The notes under the pieces were generated by a model. The model was not told where the DNA came from, searched no databases, and saw only the letters and a list, made by a program, of their open reading frames with translations. A DNA stretch of 64,000 nucleotides from contig CM042157.1 of assembly GCA_023376005.1 (NCBI GenBank), forward strand, positions 93,113,660 through 93,177,659, written 5' to 3'. A program made the position numbers and the translations under genes. This document shows positions 10,440 to 23,151 of the stretch, piece by piece. The DNA is from Doryteuthis pealeii (Eukaryota; Mollusca; Cephalopoda; Myopsida; Loliginidae). Each line of letters opens with the position of its first letter. The stretch's first letter is position 1.

Positions 10440-10550
10440 CATTTTCAACTTACACACACACCACACACACACACACATATATAATATTATATACATATAT
10501 ATATATATGTGCTGTGTGTGTGGTGTGTGTGTGTGTGTTGTGTGTGTGTG
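10440..10550. repeat. (CA)n-(TA)n-(TG)n microsatellite
   Basis: Interrupted CA, TA and TG runs form an inverted dinucleotide array like the one at 8.3 kb. Confidence 0.85.
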
Positions 10551-11228
10551 ATGTTTGGAGTCCATGATATACTTCTTTATAGATATATGTGATGGATGTT
10601 AGAAAACCTTTTGGGGTTGTATTGGGAAAAATATTGATGAAAGGAATAAAAACCAAAAATTCAGAGTGATGAATATAGTGTGTTTTTAATCTTATTATTT
10701 GACCTAATATTTCGGTGGCCTCCACCCATTGTCTTTTGAGTCTACAAAAACCTTTGACAAATTATTGTAATCTGAGTCCTTTCTGCTCAATTATGATGGA
10801 CTAATCATCAGTTGTATTTGTTTTGTACTTGATATCGCAGGGATGGGAGAGCAGCTGTGAGTGGTTTAAAGTAGGCAGAGTTAATTCTTACCTGACCAAT
10901 TATCAAAATCATTTTTTTACCCAATCCTTCTGCCACAGGCATAATGCGACACAAGGTCAATTATTAAGTGGAGTACACCTGGTTTGAAGTTTAGAGTTTT
11001 CTTTCTCCTAGACTGGTTGCCAAAGCAAAGGCTAAATAATGTATATTTCTGTATACAATCTGACTTTTATTCGTCGCCGGTGTATATACTTGAAAAGTAC
11101 CGGTCGAAAAGGCCTTCGTGTATCCCCCTCTTTATTTTAAATATTTTATTCCATAATAAAATATTACCTCCCTACATTACATATGATTCCTCCACTTTTA
11201 GTGTTTTATAAGTTCTCCTGTACCAATA

Positions 11229-11264
<36 letters not shown>

Positions 11265-11327
11265 GTGTGTGTGTGTGTGTGTGTGTGTTGTGTCTGTCTA
11301 GTTTATTTAAGTATATATATATATGTA

Positions 11328-11440
11328 TGGGTTTAGTGTGAAGCATTAGGAATGAAATATCAGAAACTCTGTTTAAAAATGTTAAGTTTCGTTTTATTCG
11401 TTTAATTTTCGAGAGCGTTTGCTTTTCTTCTACTGAAGAT
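11328..11440 (+). repeat. Dispersed repeat terminus shared with 29.3-29.4 kb
   Basis: GAAGCATTAGG, GAAATATCAGAAACTC and GTTAAGTTTCGTTTT recur in the same order on the minus strand at 29325-29415. It sits between (TA)n tracts. Confidence 0.6.
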
Positions 11441-11451
11441 TATATATATAT

Positions 11452-11482
<31 letters not shown>

Positions 11483-12868
11483 ATATATAATATAGAATGG
11501 GAAAGGTTTTTTTCTATTAATGACCTCTCTCAAAAGATTATTATCATTTTTTTTCCTTTGAAGAGGTCCCTCGGAATAATATATATATATAGTATAATAT
11601 ATATATATATTATATATATATCATTGCCCCTTATATATATATTATTATATATAATATATATAATATATATATATATCATTGTTTTAAAATAATAACGATT
11701 CATTCCGATTGAAGCTTCTAAGACCAACAAAGGCAAAATATTAATTGAATGTAATTGTGTTTTGTGATTTATTTTTTCTTTAACTTTTCTTCACATTTTG
11801 TCGGATTTTTCCTAATCTCTTATTTTTTGAGTACATATATGTGTGTTTTGTTAATAGGTTTTATATATATTATATTTGTTCATGCATGAGCAAATAGTGT
11901 GGAGGTGGCAGGCGAAATGAAGTATAACAACAATGCACTATAACAATGATTAAACAACTGCATTATGGGAACAATGCATCATGGGAAATAATGGGGTAAA
12001 AAGAAATGATACCATTATTATGACAACTAAAGATAAGGTTTCAACTTATTTCATAAAAGTTTTCATTATTCTTGCTACAGGGACGAAATATACAAAGTGA
12101 AATAATGAATACATAAAAACAAGACAAAAAAATAATAAAAACAATGATATATAATTGTGATAATATATAAAATAACATCCTTAGAGAACCTTTAGAATTA
12201 ATTCCTTGGTTATCTGGGTCAAACTGAATTTAGTAATAATGATAATAATGATAATAATAGATACTTGGACCCTCGCCAGAAAAACTGAAAAAAAAACCAA
12301 CAAAAAACAACAAAAAACTGTGGAACGTGTGGGTGAAGGTAGTTGAAATTGTGCCTTGGAATGGTCCCCAAGGGTTTGGAAAAGAGTCTGGATGAAATTA
12401 AAACTCAAAAGAAGAATCGAGACCATCAAACAACAACATTGCTAAGATCGACTAGAATGCTCAAAGAGTCCTGGAGACTTGAGAAGACTTGCTGTCATTG
12501 AGTCTCCAGTGAAACATCACCAAGCTCAACACTGCTGTGAAGAACTCACAAATAATAAAAATAAAAATAGTAATAATTTGTTCGTTTGAATGAAAAAAAA
12601 AAAGATTAAATCATTTATTTTCAAGTGGGTTTTTAATCCAAGTTAAAAATATGTTTCCAGTTCTTTTTAAAACATAAACACCAGAAGATTTTTATAAAAC
12701 AGTATTTTACAACAATGTTCTACAGTCTTATTTGTGTATGTTATTCAATACAATATTACAGGCTTGAGTGTTTTTTTTCTTCTTTGTGTAAAAATAAAAG
12801 TGGACAGTTTGGATTTGTTTATCATCATTGGTCCAAGTCATGATCGGTTTAAACTAATGAACATGATA
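11441..12868. other. Non-coding stretch with several (TA)n tracts
   Basis: Imperfect TA arrays at 11441-11490 and 11580-11680. The rest is A+T-rich without a recognisable gene or repeat partner. Confidence 0.5.
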
Positions 12869-12887
12869 TATATATATATAATATATG

Positions 12888-12930
<43 letters not shown>

Positions 12931-13094
12931 CTTTGTTGCTTTCTTGTCTTCTTTAAGTGGCAAAACCTGTGTTGGCGGCAGGGGTGTGGTAGTACCGCTT
13001 TAGCCACCAAGCTGGTGGTTAATGAGAATAGGGCATCGTACATGCCTTCACATGTTGTATGAAAAGGCGTGAAAAGGGATATATATGTATATCA

Positions 13095-13167
<73 letters not shown>

Positions 13168-13215
13168 TGTATGTGTGTATGTAGTATATTATATATATAT
13201 ATATATATACGCCTA
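12869..13215. repeat. (TA)n and (TG)n microsatellites
   Basis: TA arrays at 12869-12928 and 13085-13132, a TG array at 13133-13165, and a further TA array at 13188-13209. Confidence 0.9.
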
Positions 13216-15016
13216 TATGACTACGCATAAAAATGTAAAGTATTTTTGTATATGCCGCTATATACATGCAATATATATGCATAAATATATTATTTTTGTT
13301 CAAAGATGTATATATAGGTTCATATAAAATTTATGTGTATACAGAATGTACATAGAATTGCAGAATGTACACAATTTTGCTAACATGTAGATATGTTTTT
13401 ACGAATATGCCTATATATATATATATTATTATGAATAAGTTTATTGGCAGTACGAATTTAAAAAGGACCGTAAAAGCATATGCATGTTGTAAAATAATTT
13501 TTTTTTCTTAAAAAGAAAGTAAGGGTACCCTAGTTAGATTTAAAATCTAAAATGATTTATGCTTTTTTTCGTTCAATGCTCCTCGAGAAAAATTACATTG
13601 AAAGATGGTATTGTGGTTTTTTTTTGGGTTTTTTTTTTGTTTGTTTGTGTTGTAGACGATGGAATAGTCAGAAAGCAATGAGAAAAGGATTTTTTTCTCA
13701 AATAGGACAACAGAATTCGTAAAACTAGAACTTACAAATCATAAGGGGGTTCGAAATTACGAGTCCCCCCGTTAGATAAGTTTAGGCTTGAGGTGCCAAA
13801 TAGGAGTAACTGATGGGACTGCTTTCTGAAACGCACAGAAAGGAGTTGAATATATATATATATATATATAATATATTATTATATATAATAATATATATAT
13901 ATTATATATATTGTTCTAATATTTACATTATTACATCTTATTATTTCACGCATAAAATATTAGCAAGATCTCCCACCCTTGTGAGTTAATCTATTATTAG
14001 TATTCTTGCCACTCCTCGCAAGACGGCCTCTATGTCTCGTGGCATCGTGTAATTTGTGTTACAGCGCGGTTACTAATATCCTATCCGATAGCTTAGCCAC
14101 GTAGGCCAATGGTTGTGTTCCGACTGAGGACTGTCGGGTGGTGTGGGGTATATACTAATCTGTTCCCTAGGGTAGAGCCCAGTGAATTATAATTGCATAC
14201 TCTCAGTCGCTCTCTCCATCAAACCTATACTCCCTGATCCCCAGATTATTATTAACATTACCTCATCGAATTTAGTACCACCAGATTTCATTTTAGATCA
14301 ATCGGTCTGCCTTAGTCTCTCCGATCACACCAGGTCTGCTCGGATTCTCCCAGTCGTACTCCACTTCCAGCTCCGTTCACCTACACAGACACAAATAATG
14401 CCTACCTCCTACATCGTGCGCCCGTTCCATGGCGATACTACCAAAAAACAAAATACCAATATAATATATTATATATTGAGATGTAAAGGATATGAAAACA
14501 AAAAAATATGTGCGTAAGTGAAAAATGTATAAAATAAAAGATATGGTGTGTGAACTTTCATTGGATAAATAGTAAATATGAATGAAGGAAGAGAGGATGG
14601 AGAGAATAATAATATGGATGAGTAGGAGAAGAAGAGGGGGAATGAGTAAAAAAGAAGAAGTCAACTAAGGTGAACGAGGAGGGAAGTAAAGAGAACGCAA
14701 AGAGGAGGAAAAATAGAGAGAAGGAAAATGAAGAAAGAAGGAGACGAGAGTGAAGAAGATAGAAAAAGTTAATAGATAATAGTGAAAAAAAGGTAAAATG
14801 AATAAAGGAAAAAATAAAAGGAAAAAAAATCTTGGGAAATAAATAAAAATAACAGATCGAAAAAGAAAAAGAGAAAAAAGAGAAAATAAAGAAAAAAAAA
14901 GATGAAAAGACAAGTAAATAATATAAGAAAAAACTACAATCATAATGTAAAAAAGATCAAAAAGAAGTAATATAAAAAGTTTGGTACTACGAATAGAATG
15001 TATAATATATATATAT

Positions 15017-15699
15017 TCTTATTATAATGGAGATGTGGGTTGTTTCTATCTTGTAACGAAACTATGTTACATATACAAGGTCATCAATTCCCTTTGTTAT
15101 TTACATCCACATTCTCTCCCTGACATTTTATTTTTATTTTAAACCTCAATCATTAATAAAATTGTTTTTCAATTATTAATACATTGCTGGCCATAATCTT
15201 ACGTTATGGGATTAATATGGCAATTGTATTTATATGTACAACAAATAGCGGTTCTACCAGCTGTGAATGGGAAGGCTTAATGCCACATTGATATTTAAAA
15301 TTTTGAATTTTTTAATAAATATGTGCTTTGGTATGTTGATTTCTAATGATTTGATTTTATCTTAATGAATATGAGCAAAATCTCGGAGATAAATCTTTTA
15401 AGAAATCACATTACCAAAAAAAGAATAACTGTAATCTTATTCTTACTTCCTAATTTAACTAAACAGTTTAATTAGGAAATTTACCAATGAATAAACGCGG
15501 AGATACTCGGAAAATGAGGAAGAGTTAAGTTTCAAAGTTGTTCTTATTTTTCAATCATACCCCCTCTGTTCAAAAATATTTTTTTTTATCCATATTCTTA
15601 TTCAGTTTTCATTAGCCTTTTCTTAATTTAATATCATATTATTTATTATAACATGTAACTTAAAATACTTGCACCCGGAGGGTGCATATATTTGGCTAG
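15017..15699 (+). mobile_element. Non-autonomous Helitron, family A
   Basis: It starts TCTTATTATAATGGAGAT and ends with the hairpin GCACCCGGAGGGTGC (15671-15685), ten bases, then CTAG followed by T. A 5' TC, a 3' hairpin about 10 nt before CTRR, and no terminal inverted repeats are Helitron hallmarks. A second copy lies at 53050-53697. Each copy also has an internal palindrome (15448-15480 here). No helicase gene is present, so movement would need a partner element. Confidence 0.8.
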
Positions 15700-15834
15700 T
15701 ACTTTATAACTATATATAGCAAACATACTAATTCTGCGAATACATATATGTAGATATACGATAGTATACATGTATCTACAGAATTGGTTTGTTTTTGTTG
15801 TTTTGTTTTAACATATCACCCTCTTTTGGGGTCC

Positions 15835-16110
15835 CTTAATACGAAATTTAGTAATTTTTTTGATAAACAAAGGACTCAGTTTGTTACTGTACCTGCTGTT
15901 GCTTAAGTGGTACCCAATTAAGTATGAAAAGCCTTTTTGGAGTACGGTGGCGGTGCCACACCTAAGTCAGAATCCCCACTTTACAACACAGGTCGGATTA
16001 CCAAATATGTAGCATTCATGCGCAGAGTTTGTCGCGTGACTTGGTATCAACCAGGAACCTTGCGATTCCTAGATGGCGTGCTCTAACCGACTGAGCTAAA
16101 CGGCCCTTCA
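15835..16110 (-). mobile_element. tRNA-derived SINE, family S2
   Basis: Read on the minus strand it begins with a tRNA-like head (about 16108-16035) containing TTTAGCTCAGTCGGTTAGAG (A box) and GGTTCCTGGTTGATACC (B box). The 3' part includes ACTTAAGCAACAGCAGGTAC. 3' fragments of the same family recur at 32578-32710 and 36920-37075 on the + strand. It is not a tRNA gene, because the anticodon arm and acceptor pairing are not conserved. Confidence 0.75.
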
Positions 16111-17247
16111 CGCTAATATATATATTATATTAGTATATATATATATATATAATATATATATTCTGCAAAGCATACTAATTTCTGCCAACACACACACACA
16201 GACACTACACACACACATATATATATATTTATTATATATATATTTATCTATACTATTATATGTTTGAATTTTTTTAAATCTATAATTGGTTTTCCATAGG
16301 CAAACTACTCAGGTTTCCGGCTATTTTTCCTGAATCAAACAGGTTGCTAAATAATTCTTCAGGCTGTTTATGCGAAAGATATTCTGTCGCTGTTTATGTT
16401 TTTCGACCGCCAAACATTATGTCGGTTGATGTATTGTGCGACGGCTCTTTATGTTTTGCGATTGTATTTCTTGCAATTTTTCAATTCTGCATTTTTTTTA
16501 AATGCTCACAAATTATTTTCTTTTATCTTATGAAATTCGTTCTCTATTTGGAATTTTGTAATCATACTAAATCAAAATAAAGCTCCTACAAATTTGTGGG
16601 TTGAGCACTGTGATTTCTTTGTTCATCTCAATGCTTTTTTAAAATATATATATATTATATATTATATTATATATTATATATATTATACTATATTTATATA
16701 TATACGTTCTTTGTGCGGTTACAAGTTTCTTGGTTACAAGGTAGTTCTAGCGTGTGGTCCTCCTAATCTCTACCAGTGTTTGTTGTAGAGTTCAGCGTTC
16801 CGTATGAAGAAGCTCATGTTTAATTATTGTAAACAGAGCCAAGTTATTTGGGAATAAAAAAGCCTTAATACCATAGTATTCGATGATTATTGGACCATTT
16901 CACTCGCGAGTATGCCTCACGAGCTTTTGCATGTACTCGGCGAGTGGAAATGGCTCCATAACACGATGACCCAGGTATTTAAGGCCTTATTATTACTCCA
17001 GAAATATTGTATATAATATATTATTCTGCAAAGAATACTTGTATCAGATAAACTTCTGAGAGAAGGAGATTTTACTTACATTTATTTCAATCAGTAGAGT
17101 TAGAGATAATCAGAATGATAATTATAAATATTTAGCAACATTCACTTTATATTTTTAATCAAATATTTATTTAACTTGTTTTGAAATTCTTTTTGATGCC
17201 GGTATAGGTGCCGCAACAACATGCTGTATATTAGTGTTGTGTGTGTC

Positions 17248-17252
17248 TCTGT

Positions 17253-17305
<53 letters not shown>
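17248..17305. repeat. (TG)n microsatellite
   Basis: About 55 bp of uninterrupted TG. Confidence 0.95.
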
Positions 17306-17761
17306 ACCCCACTATTTGCACGTGTAATGCATGTGTGTGCTGTGTTGTTGTGGTGTGTGTAGTTTATTCACTAAGCCATTATATCAATAATCCTAACTTG
17401 TTTATACATACTTTATATGTCTCTGTGTATACGTATTCATTACCTGTATAAATGTAATTGGCTATATTTTATTCAGGATGACAACCATTTTTTCCCTTTG
17501 AGCAATCATTAACAACAATATTCTGATGAAATAACCAATGAGGCAGTTTTCATCTATTCGTTATTTAATATTTTGTACAAAGAGCAGATAAAGCTAAGCT
17601 GCAATTGGTTCCCTCCAAATCTTTTTTATTATGTTCATGCTGTAAGTTATTTATAACCCCATTACCATGAAAACATGGTATGCGTGTGGCGAGTAATTAT
17701 GTCTGGCTTTTTTTTCAAAACAAATTCGTTGAAAATAAAATAGCGGTGCAGAATAATATTA

Positions 17762-17807
17762 TGCACTTAATTGCTTAAAAGAACCGTATGAATGCTAATT
17801 AAGTGCA
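17762..17807. repeat. Perfect 11-bp inverted repeat
   Basis: TGCACTTAATT (17762-17772) and AATTAAGTGCA (17797-17807) surround a 24-nt spacer. No further context was recognised. Confidence 0.7.
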
Positions 17808-18264
17808 CTTCTTGCGCAGGTCTTTTCTAATGCAAATCAACTATTGAAAAAAATACAAAGAAAACAGGAACAACATAAATCTCGAATCCACAATGAATCT
17901 ATCACGCTTTTTTGCGTTTTTGTGAATTTCCAACAAAATTGTTGATTGAAATCCGCCGCAACTAATTACTACAGTTGTTGGTTTTTTTTCCAGGCAAGAT
18001 TTGTGAAAATATAAAACGCACCATAGTAACGCACCAACGCCTCTATATTTTTTAATTATATCAGACGAGTAAAACAAAGGATCTCTAACCCAGTCAGAGT
18101 CGCTACTATGATTCAAAATCATTGCGAGTAAATGATCAATTCTGGGAATGCAGCGACAGTTATAAACTACCAAACTATTTCTTCTGTTTTTAGAGTTCCA
18201 TGATATCTGGAAAGCATAGCAATAGAGAATTACATAGTAACCTGTATAGAATATCGAATTGATA

Positions 18265-18345
18265 TGAGAGAGAGAGAGAGTAGAGAGACGAAGAGAGAGA
18301 GAGAGAAGAGACGAGAGACAAGAGAGAAGAGAAGAGAGAATGATA
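18265..18345. repeat. Imperfect (GA)n tract
   Basis: Purine-rich GA repeats. They lie inside a 204-codon minus-strand open frame that is otherwise unlike a protein. Confidence 0.85.
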
Positions 18346-18760
18346 GAAAAAAGAGATTTAAAAATCACGAGTATGTTTAAAAAAGCAGGAATGATATGTG
18401 ATTTGGCGCGTCTCAGCATATCGAGGCTGTATTTTCTTTTGTCAAATGTAACCATTCAGATGTCTCTTATTACATTGTTAGCCTATCCAACCCAAGCGGC
18501 AACGATTTGATAGTTTTCCTTTCATCCTTGATTGTATATTCTTTATATTTGAAATACAGTCTGAAGTAAACTCGTCGTACCTGCTGCTCATGTCTGGCTC
18601 TCTATTTCACTGCAAATTAGATATAGTTTGAAGAGATAAAACTCTTTGATGCAAATCAGGTATGAAGGGCAGAACTGAAGAGTAAAAAAATGACGCCTTT
18701 TTTTATTGGAAATAATAATTATCAATGCCATCTTGACTAACAAGGGACCAATCAGAAAAT

Positions 18761-19723
18761 ACCGTAGATTGGCGCCTAAATGAATCCTTTAATAATTACT
18801 TGTCGTGTAAGACGATCACGGCAGTAAGACCTCTAAACTAGTCTCTTCCAGAACCAAGATGGATTTCAGCAGATAAGTCTGCTCGCACGCCATTAAGTTT
18901 GCAAAGTTGATTTTTAATATAAAAAAGAAAGCGTCGGGGCGCCCCTTAATGTCGTATCAGCCATGCAAGACGGAAGGAGTCTCCCCTTTTCAATAGCGCT
19001 AGACCAAAGGAGATTATTAGCGTCTGAGGTGCGAGCGCCACAGCTACCATCGCTCCTTACTTTACCGCACAGACCCCTGTGCTACTCTATACGCTGAGTT
19101 GGGCGGAGGTGGTGTATCGAACTAAGAACCATGTGTTTCTAAGCCGATGCGCTCTACCGACATGAGGCTATTAGAAAATATCAGTAATTAAGCACACATG
19201 TAATTTATTTAATCAAACACAGTTTATTAAACCGGTATGAAATTATTCACACCATATATTATGTATACATTTATTTTCTTAATGATATATAACACACAAT
19301 ACCGTAGTTGGCGTCTTCTAATCAGAACTCCTTTTAGAATCACTTTCGTGTTGACCCTCATAGCAGGGAAGACATTTACTCAGTCTCTCTCATCGAACCA
19401 GGATTGGACATCAGGCAGATAAGTCTCGGCGCAACGCCATTAAGTTTTGGCAGTTCTTGTATTTATAAATTGTTTGTTTGAGTCTTTTCTTCCCCAAATT
19501 GAAATGCCTATCCTTGTTATGTGGGATAACAGTATATACGTGCTCCAACAAAAAAATACCAATACTTTTGGCAAATAATTAATAGCTTTACGCCAAGACG
19601 CGTATCTGCTTGAATCCATTTGGTTCTGAGAGAGACTGGATTAGACGTCTTACTGCCTTGAATGCGTCAAACACTTACAAGTTACACGAGAAATGGATCC
19701 GATTTTAGGCGCCAATCTACGGT
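18761..19723. repeat. Cluster of three copies of one repeat family, ends inverted
   Basis: ACCGTAGATTGGCGCCTAAA at 18761-18780 reappears inverted and identical at 19704-19723. Copies run 18761-18910 (+), about 19300-19460 (+) and 19565-19723 (minus). They share GGCAGTAAGAC, CAGAACCAAGATGGAT-like and CAGATAAGTCT blocks. A tRNA-derived SINE is nested between the first two. Confidence 0.65.
18930..19175 (-). mobile_element. tRNA-derived SINE, family S1
   Basis: It matches, inverted, the + strand copy at 23844-24107. Shared parts are a tRNA-like head with GCGCATCGGCTTAGAAAC, a middle block around CTCAGCGTATAGAG, and a 3' block around AATCTCCTTTGGTCTAGCGC. Confidence 0.7.
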
Positions 19724-20639
19724 GATTGCCCCCCCCCCCCTACTGCAGATAATTAAATTCTTTATTTTTCCAATATTTTCTTAACTTACAGTTTGCTTTA
19801 TGCAAAAATGTCCACCGAATTGATAAGGCAGCCTATTGATCTAGATAAATTATGTACAGTAAATGTTAGCGTCGATTTTTAAAATAACGGTTCAGTGGAA
19901 AGATACAGGAATGTGAGGGACACAAGGCAAATCATCAAAGTAGATTTGCGCACGCGACCCAGACTCGCACACCAAATACATTTTTTTGTGCTTGAATACG
20001 TGCTTGTCAGACGACTGGCACTCCTTAGACCCCTGTCATTTGTCTGAGAAGTATCTGTAATCGATCGATGATATAGAGATTTATAGCTTATGTTATGACA
20101 GCTAAGTTCCTCTCTTCGGTTTCAAAAAGTTTGAGATACAACAATAAGCAGAAAACAAGATACCGAGCAACAAATCAAACTGCAGGACCAACAGGATGGC
20201 GGGGATATGGTCGTCGCTGGGTGGCTCTTATTACGTATTTCTACATTGATATGGTTTATCGTTTATTGTCCGTTGAGAGAATATTTCTTTTCTTAAGCAG
20301 TCCCGAAAATCAACGTCTTTCCATTCTGAATTGCTGCTTATTTTCAAATGTATCATACATGGTATTTGACTCGTACCCCACTTGTACGGGTTAGGTCACA
20401 AAGGAACCTGATTAACGTGGGACCACCCACAAACCGAAGTCATAGGTGGCGGCGGAAAAATTGCGTTGATCCCTTGTAACGAGAATGGATATAGTAAAAA
20501 CCTGGGTGGGCAGTAAGTCATGACGCATTATGCTCTCCCAACTTGAACAAGGTCTTTCTGTCTGCCAACAATCTCTCACAAAGGTACTACTCTCTTCTCT
20601 AACAGCAAGATCCAAATACAGTTTTCTGTTCCACTCGTC

Positions 20640-21200
20640 TCGACAGCAGAATCCGCTACAGTTGGCTTCTTCCCTCGGATTCCTGGGATTGGGCAGTGCC
20701 TCTTAAATACGCATTAACTATGTTACATCCGGGTTACGTACTCTGCATTACCCGTGCAGAACCTCGACATTCATCAGCACTTCAAGTATGCGGCCAGATC
20801 CTCACCGCAGCGAGTACTGTTTCACATCTCGGTTACTCTTGCACTGCTCGTGCGGTGAATGTCAACAGCATTTCAGCGACAGAGGTAGGCGAGTTCCTCA
20901 TTCGTGGTCACTCCGCCACTACTCCCCTCCTCCTCCTCGCCACAGGATCAACATATCCGGGTACGCCGTATTGTTCGTGGGGGTTGGGAATCTGCTCGTC
21001 CACAGTTCTGCCCTTCGAATTTCTGCTACATCCCTTCGGCATTCCCCTCGGGTGGCGTGCCCAGCACTGGCCAATAGACCATCCTGTCCTTTTAATTTGA
21101 GCGGGCAGGTGTGTGCTGGGGGATAGTCCCCCTGGGATTCAACGCTATTTTATTATCTTGTAAAGATCTAGACAGCCACTGGACCCCCACCACGAAGGGG
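20640..21200. other. G+C-rich block of unknown nature
   Basis: Markedly richer in C and G than its surroundings. It contains overlapping open frames of 112 and 134 codons on the + strand with no recognisable domain, so these are probably compositional. It might be an LTR or a promoter island; nothing confirms either. Confidence 0.35.
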
Positions 21201-21586
21201 CGGGTTTACATTCAAAAATGTACATACATACAGTTTAGTATTCAATTTCATAATAATTTCAATTTTATTGTTCATAAAAAACCGTGAAAATACTTTTGCT
21301 GTCAGTTGATCTTACCTGTTCTAATTCAACATTCTTGGTTAAATAATGTAAAGTTTTACTCCCGATCAATAGACTTGACATTAAGACTGTCTATCTGACG
21401 CCCGAAATAAGAGGAAATAGGCATTGTTAGCATATACTCTTTGTCTACTTTAAACCGCTCACAGGGCTCTCCCACCACTGACATTACTACCGCAAGCAAG
21501 AGTACAAATTACTGATAGTTAGTTCATTTATAATCGGGTAAAGACTAGGTTATAATATAATAATAATAATAATAATAATAATATAA

Positions 21587-22003
21587 TTAATAATAATAAT
21601 AATGGAGATTCGCTTCCGGGGTTTTCTGTCGGTAACGAAAAATTAACGTCACTGCTTACAAATTGCATAACATTAGAATAAAATTTATTCTACAATTTTG
21701 GCATGTTCAAAATTGTAGTTGTATTTATTCAATAATACACTCAAAATTTGAACATGCAACATTAGACCAGTCCATCATTGTTTTTTAAAACAAGTTTTTG
21801 ATAAATACATGGGACTGGTATTATATACGTATATATAGTTTGTTTTTATTTTAATATACAATCATGTAAAGTTTACATTTCAAATTGTTTTTATTTTTTA
21901 ATCCTTTTAATAAAATTGATGATTTTACTTATTTAGGGTATAAACATGCTGTACATTGAATTTTTTTACTGCCACCCCTTCAGGTTAATATGTTTTCTAA
22001 TTT
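21587..22003 (+). mobile_element. 3'-truncated Helitron, family B
   Basis: AATGGAGATTCGCTTCCGG and the following block align with the 41.0-kb copy as far as the CCACCCCTTCAGG region near its 3' end. The hairpin and CTAG are missing, and tRNA-like SINE sequence takes over at about 22005. Its 5' end merges with an (ATA)n tract. Confidence 0.7.
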
Positions 22004-22319
22004 GGCGAGGGGCCGTATTCGAACGAGAAACCTTGTGTTTCTTAGCCGTACCCGCTCTACCGGACTGAAGTCTAAACTTGTGTTAGTACCATATGTATTA
22101 TGGTTATTTTCTTGTTAATGTTATGTATTATCAAAACATTAATTATTGTTCATACGGGGAGTTAGTTGTTTGTTTCATTCCTTACCGAATGTTTCAGTGT
22201 TTAGTGTTATCTATGGATCCCACTAATGCCAGGGATCCCAAACTTTTTTTTCCACGGTGGTCGGATTAATTTGAAAAAAATAACGAGGCATGGGCCCCAC
22301 ATTTTATTGCTGTTAATTA

Positions 22320-22660
22320 CTTGCTAGCCAAAACGGGAATATTTCTGAGAAAAAAAAGATATTTAAAACAAAAAAATTTTATTCTTCCATTGTTATTAGT
22401 CGATGAAGGGAGGTTGCATAAGAATGCCACCAAAAAACTAAAATTTAAACCAACTTTTATTTTTTATTTTCAAAAAAAAACCCATTATCCCAAAAGAAAC
22501 TTTAAACATTAGGCCCAGAAAAAGTTTTTTAAGTGAAAAGATTTGGTGGGGGAAAAAAAAAACTTGAAAAAGTTTTGGTTCCTTTTTTTCCAAAAGGGAT
22601 AATTCCGGGGTTTTTCCAAAAATTTTAAATTTTCTCTTCCTTTTNNNNNNNNNNAAATTA
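22320..22660. other. Low-quality sequence ending in a 10-N gap
   Basis: The stretch is dominated by expanded homopolymers and runs into N at 22645-22654. It looks like a poorly supported contig end. Frames across it should be ignored. Confidence 0.7.
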
Positions 22661-22674
22661 AGAGAGAGATATAG

Positions 22675-22720
22675 CACGTGTGTTCAATGAATAAGATCTT
22701 ATTTCCAATGAACACACGTG
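22675..22720. repeat. Near-perfect 46-bp palindrome
   Basis: The outer arms CACGTGTGTTCA and TGAACACACGTG pair perfectly. The centre is AATAAGATCTTATT. The palindrome starts 20 bp after the assembly gap. Confidence 0.75.
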
Positions 22721-22996
22721 TAATCGGGCTGCAATTAATCGTACCTCGATTAATTCCAGTGGATTTAACCCTAAGATCCTAATGGTGAAACTCGAGTAGT
22801 TTCTTCAGTTGTATCCATTTCTTTAATATATATATAGTATAATATTATATATATATATATATAATATATATATATCGCTCTGATTCTGAAACTGTTGTGT
22901 TGTAAACACTTCGTTCGTAGACAGAGTGCAGCTATGCCAATTTAAATCCTTACATAAACAATCCTATAAATTTTGATGGGTAATTATGCTTGTCAT

Positions 22997-23151
22997 TTAT
23001 TAACGTGTTTCAATAACATGGCTGATATGAATGAATTATGAATTAAAATTCAATAGGATTAATAAAGATGGTAAACGTTTTCCTTTGTATTTCTTACAAT
23101 AGCAAATAAGAAATATTGAAATCAGTCATATTATCGAAACACGTTAATTAA
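22997..23151. mobile_element. Small inverted-repeat element, 155 bp
   Basis: Left arm 22997-23028 (with AACGTGTTTCAATAACATGG) and right arm 23121-23151 (inverted, with CGAAACACGTTAATTAA) match over about 30 bp with few mismatches. The interior is A+T-rich. Confidence 0.6.

Noticed and set aside
16035..16108. tRNA gene candidate on the minus strand
   Set aside because: A and B boxes are clear, but a tRNA-unrelated body follows and the cloverleaf is not conserved; treated as a SINE head. The same applies to 23844-23915 and 45150-45215.
17841..18455. 204-codon minus-strand open frame
   Set aside because: It runs through a (GA)n tract that gives a Leu/Ser repeat. The rest shows no domain, signal or splice context.
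20696..21126. Overlapping 134- and 112-codon frames on the + strand
   Set aside because: They overlap in different frames of a G+C-rich block; neither has a recognisable motif, so composition explains them.
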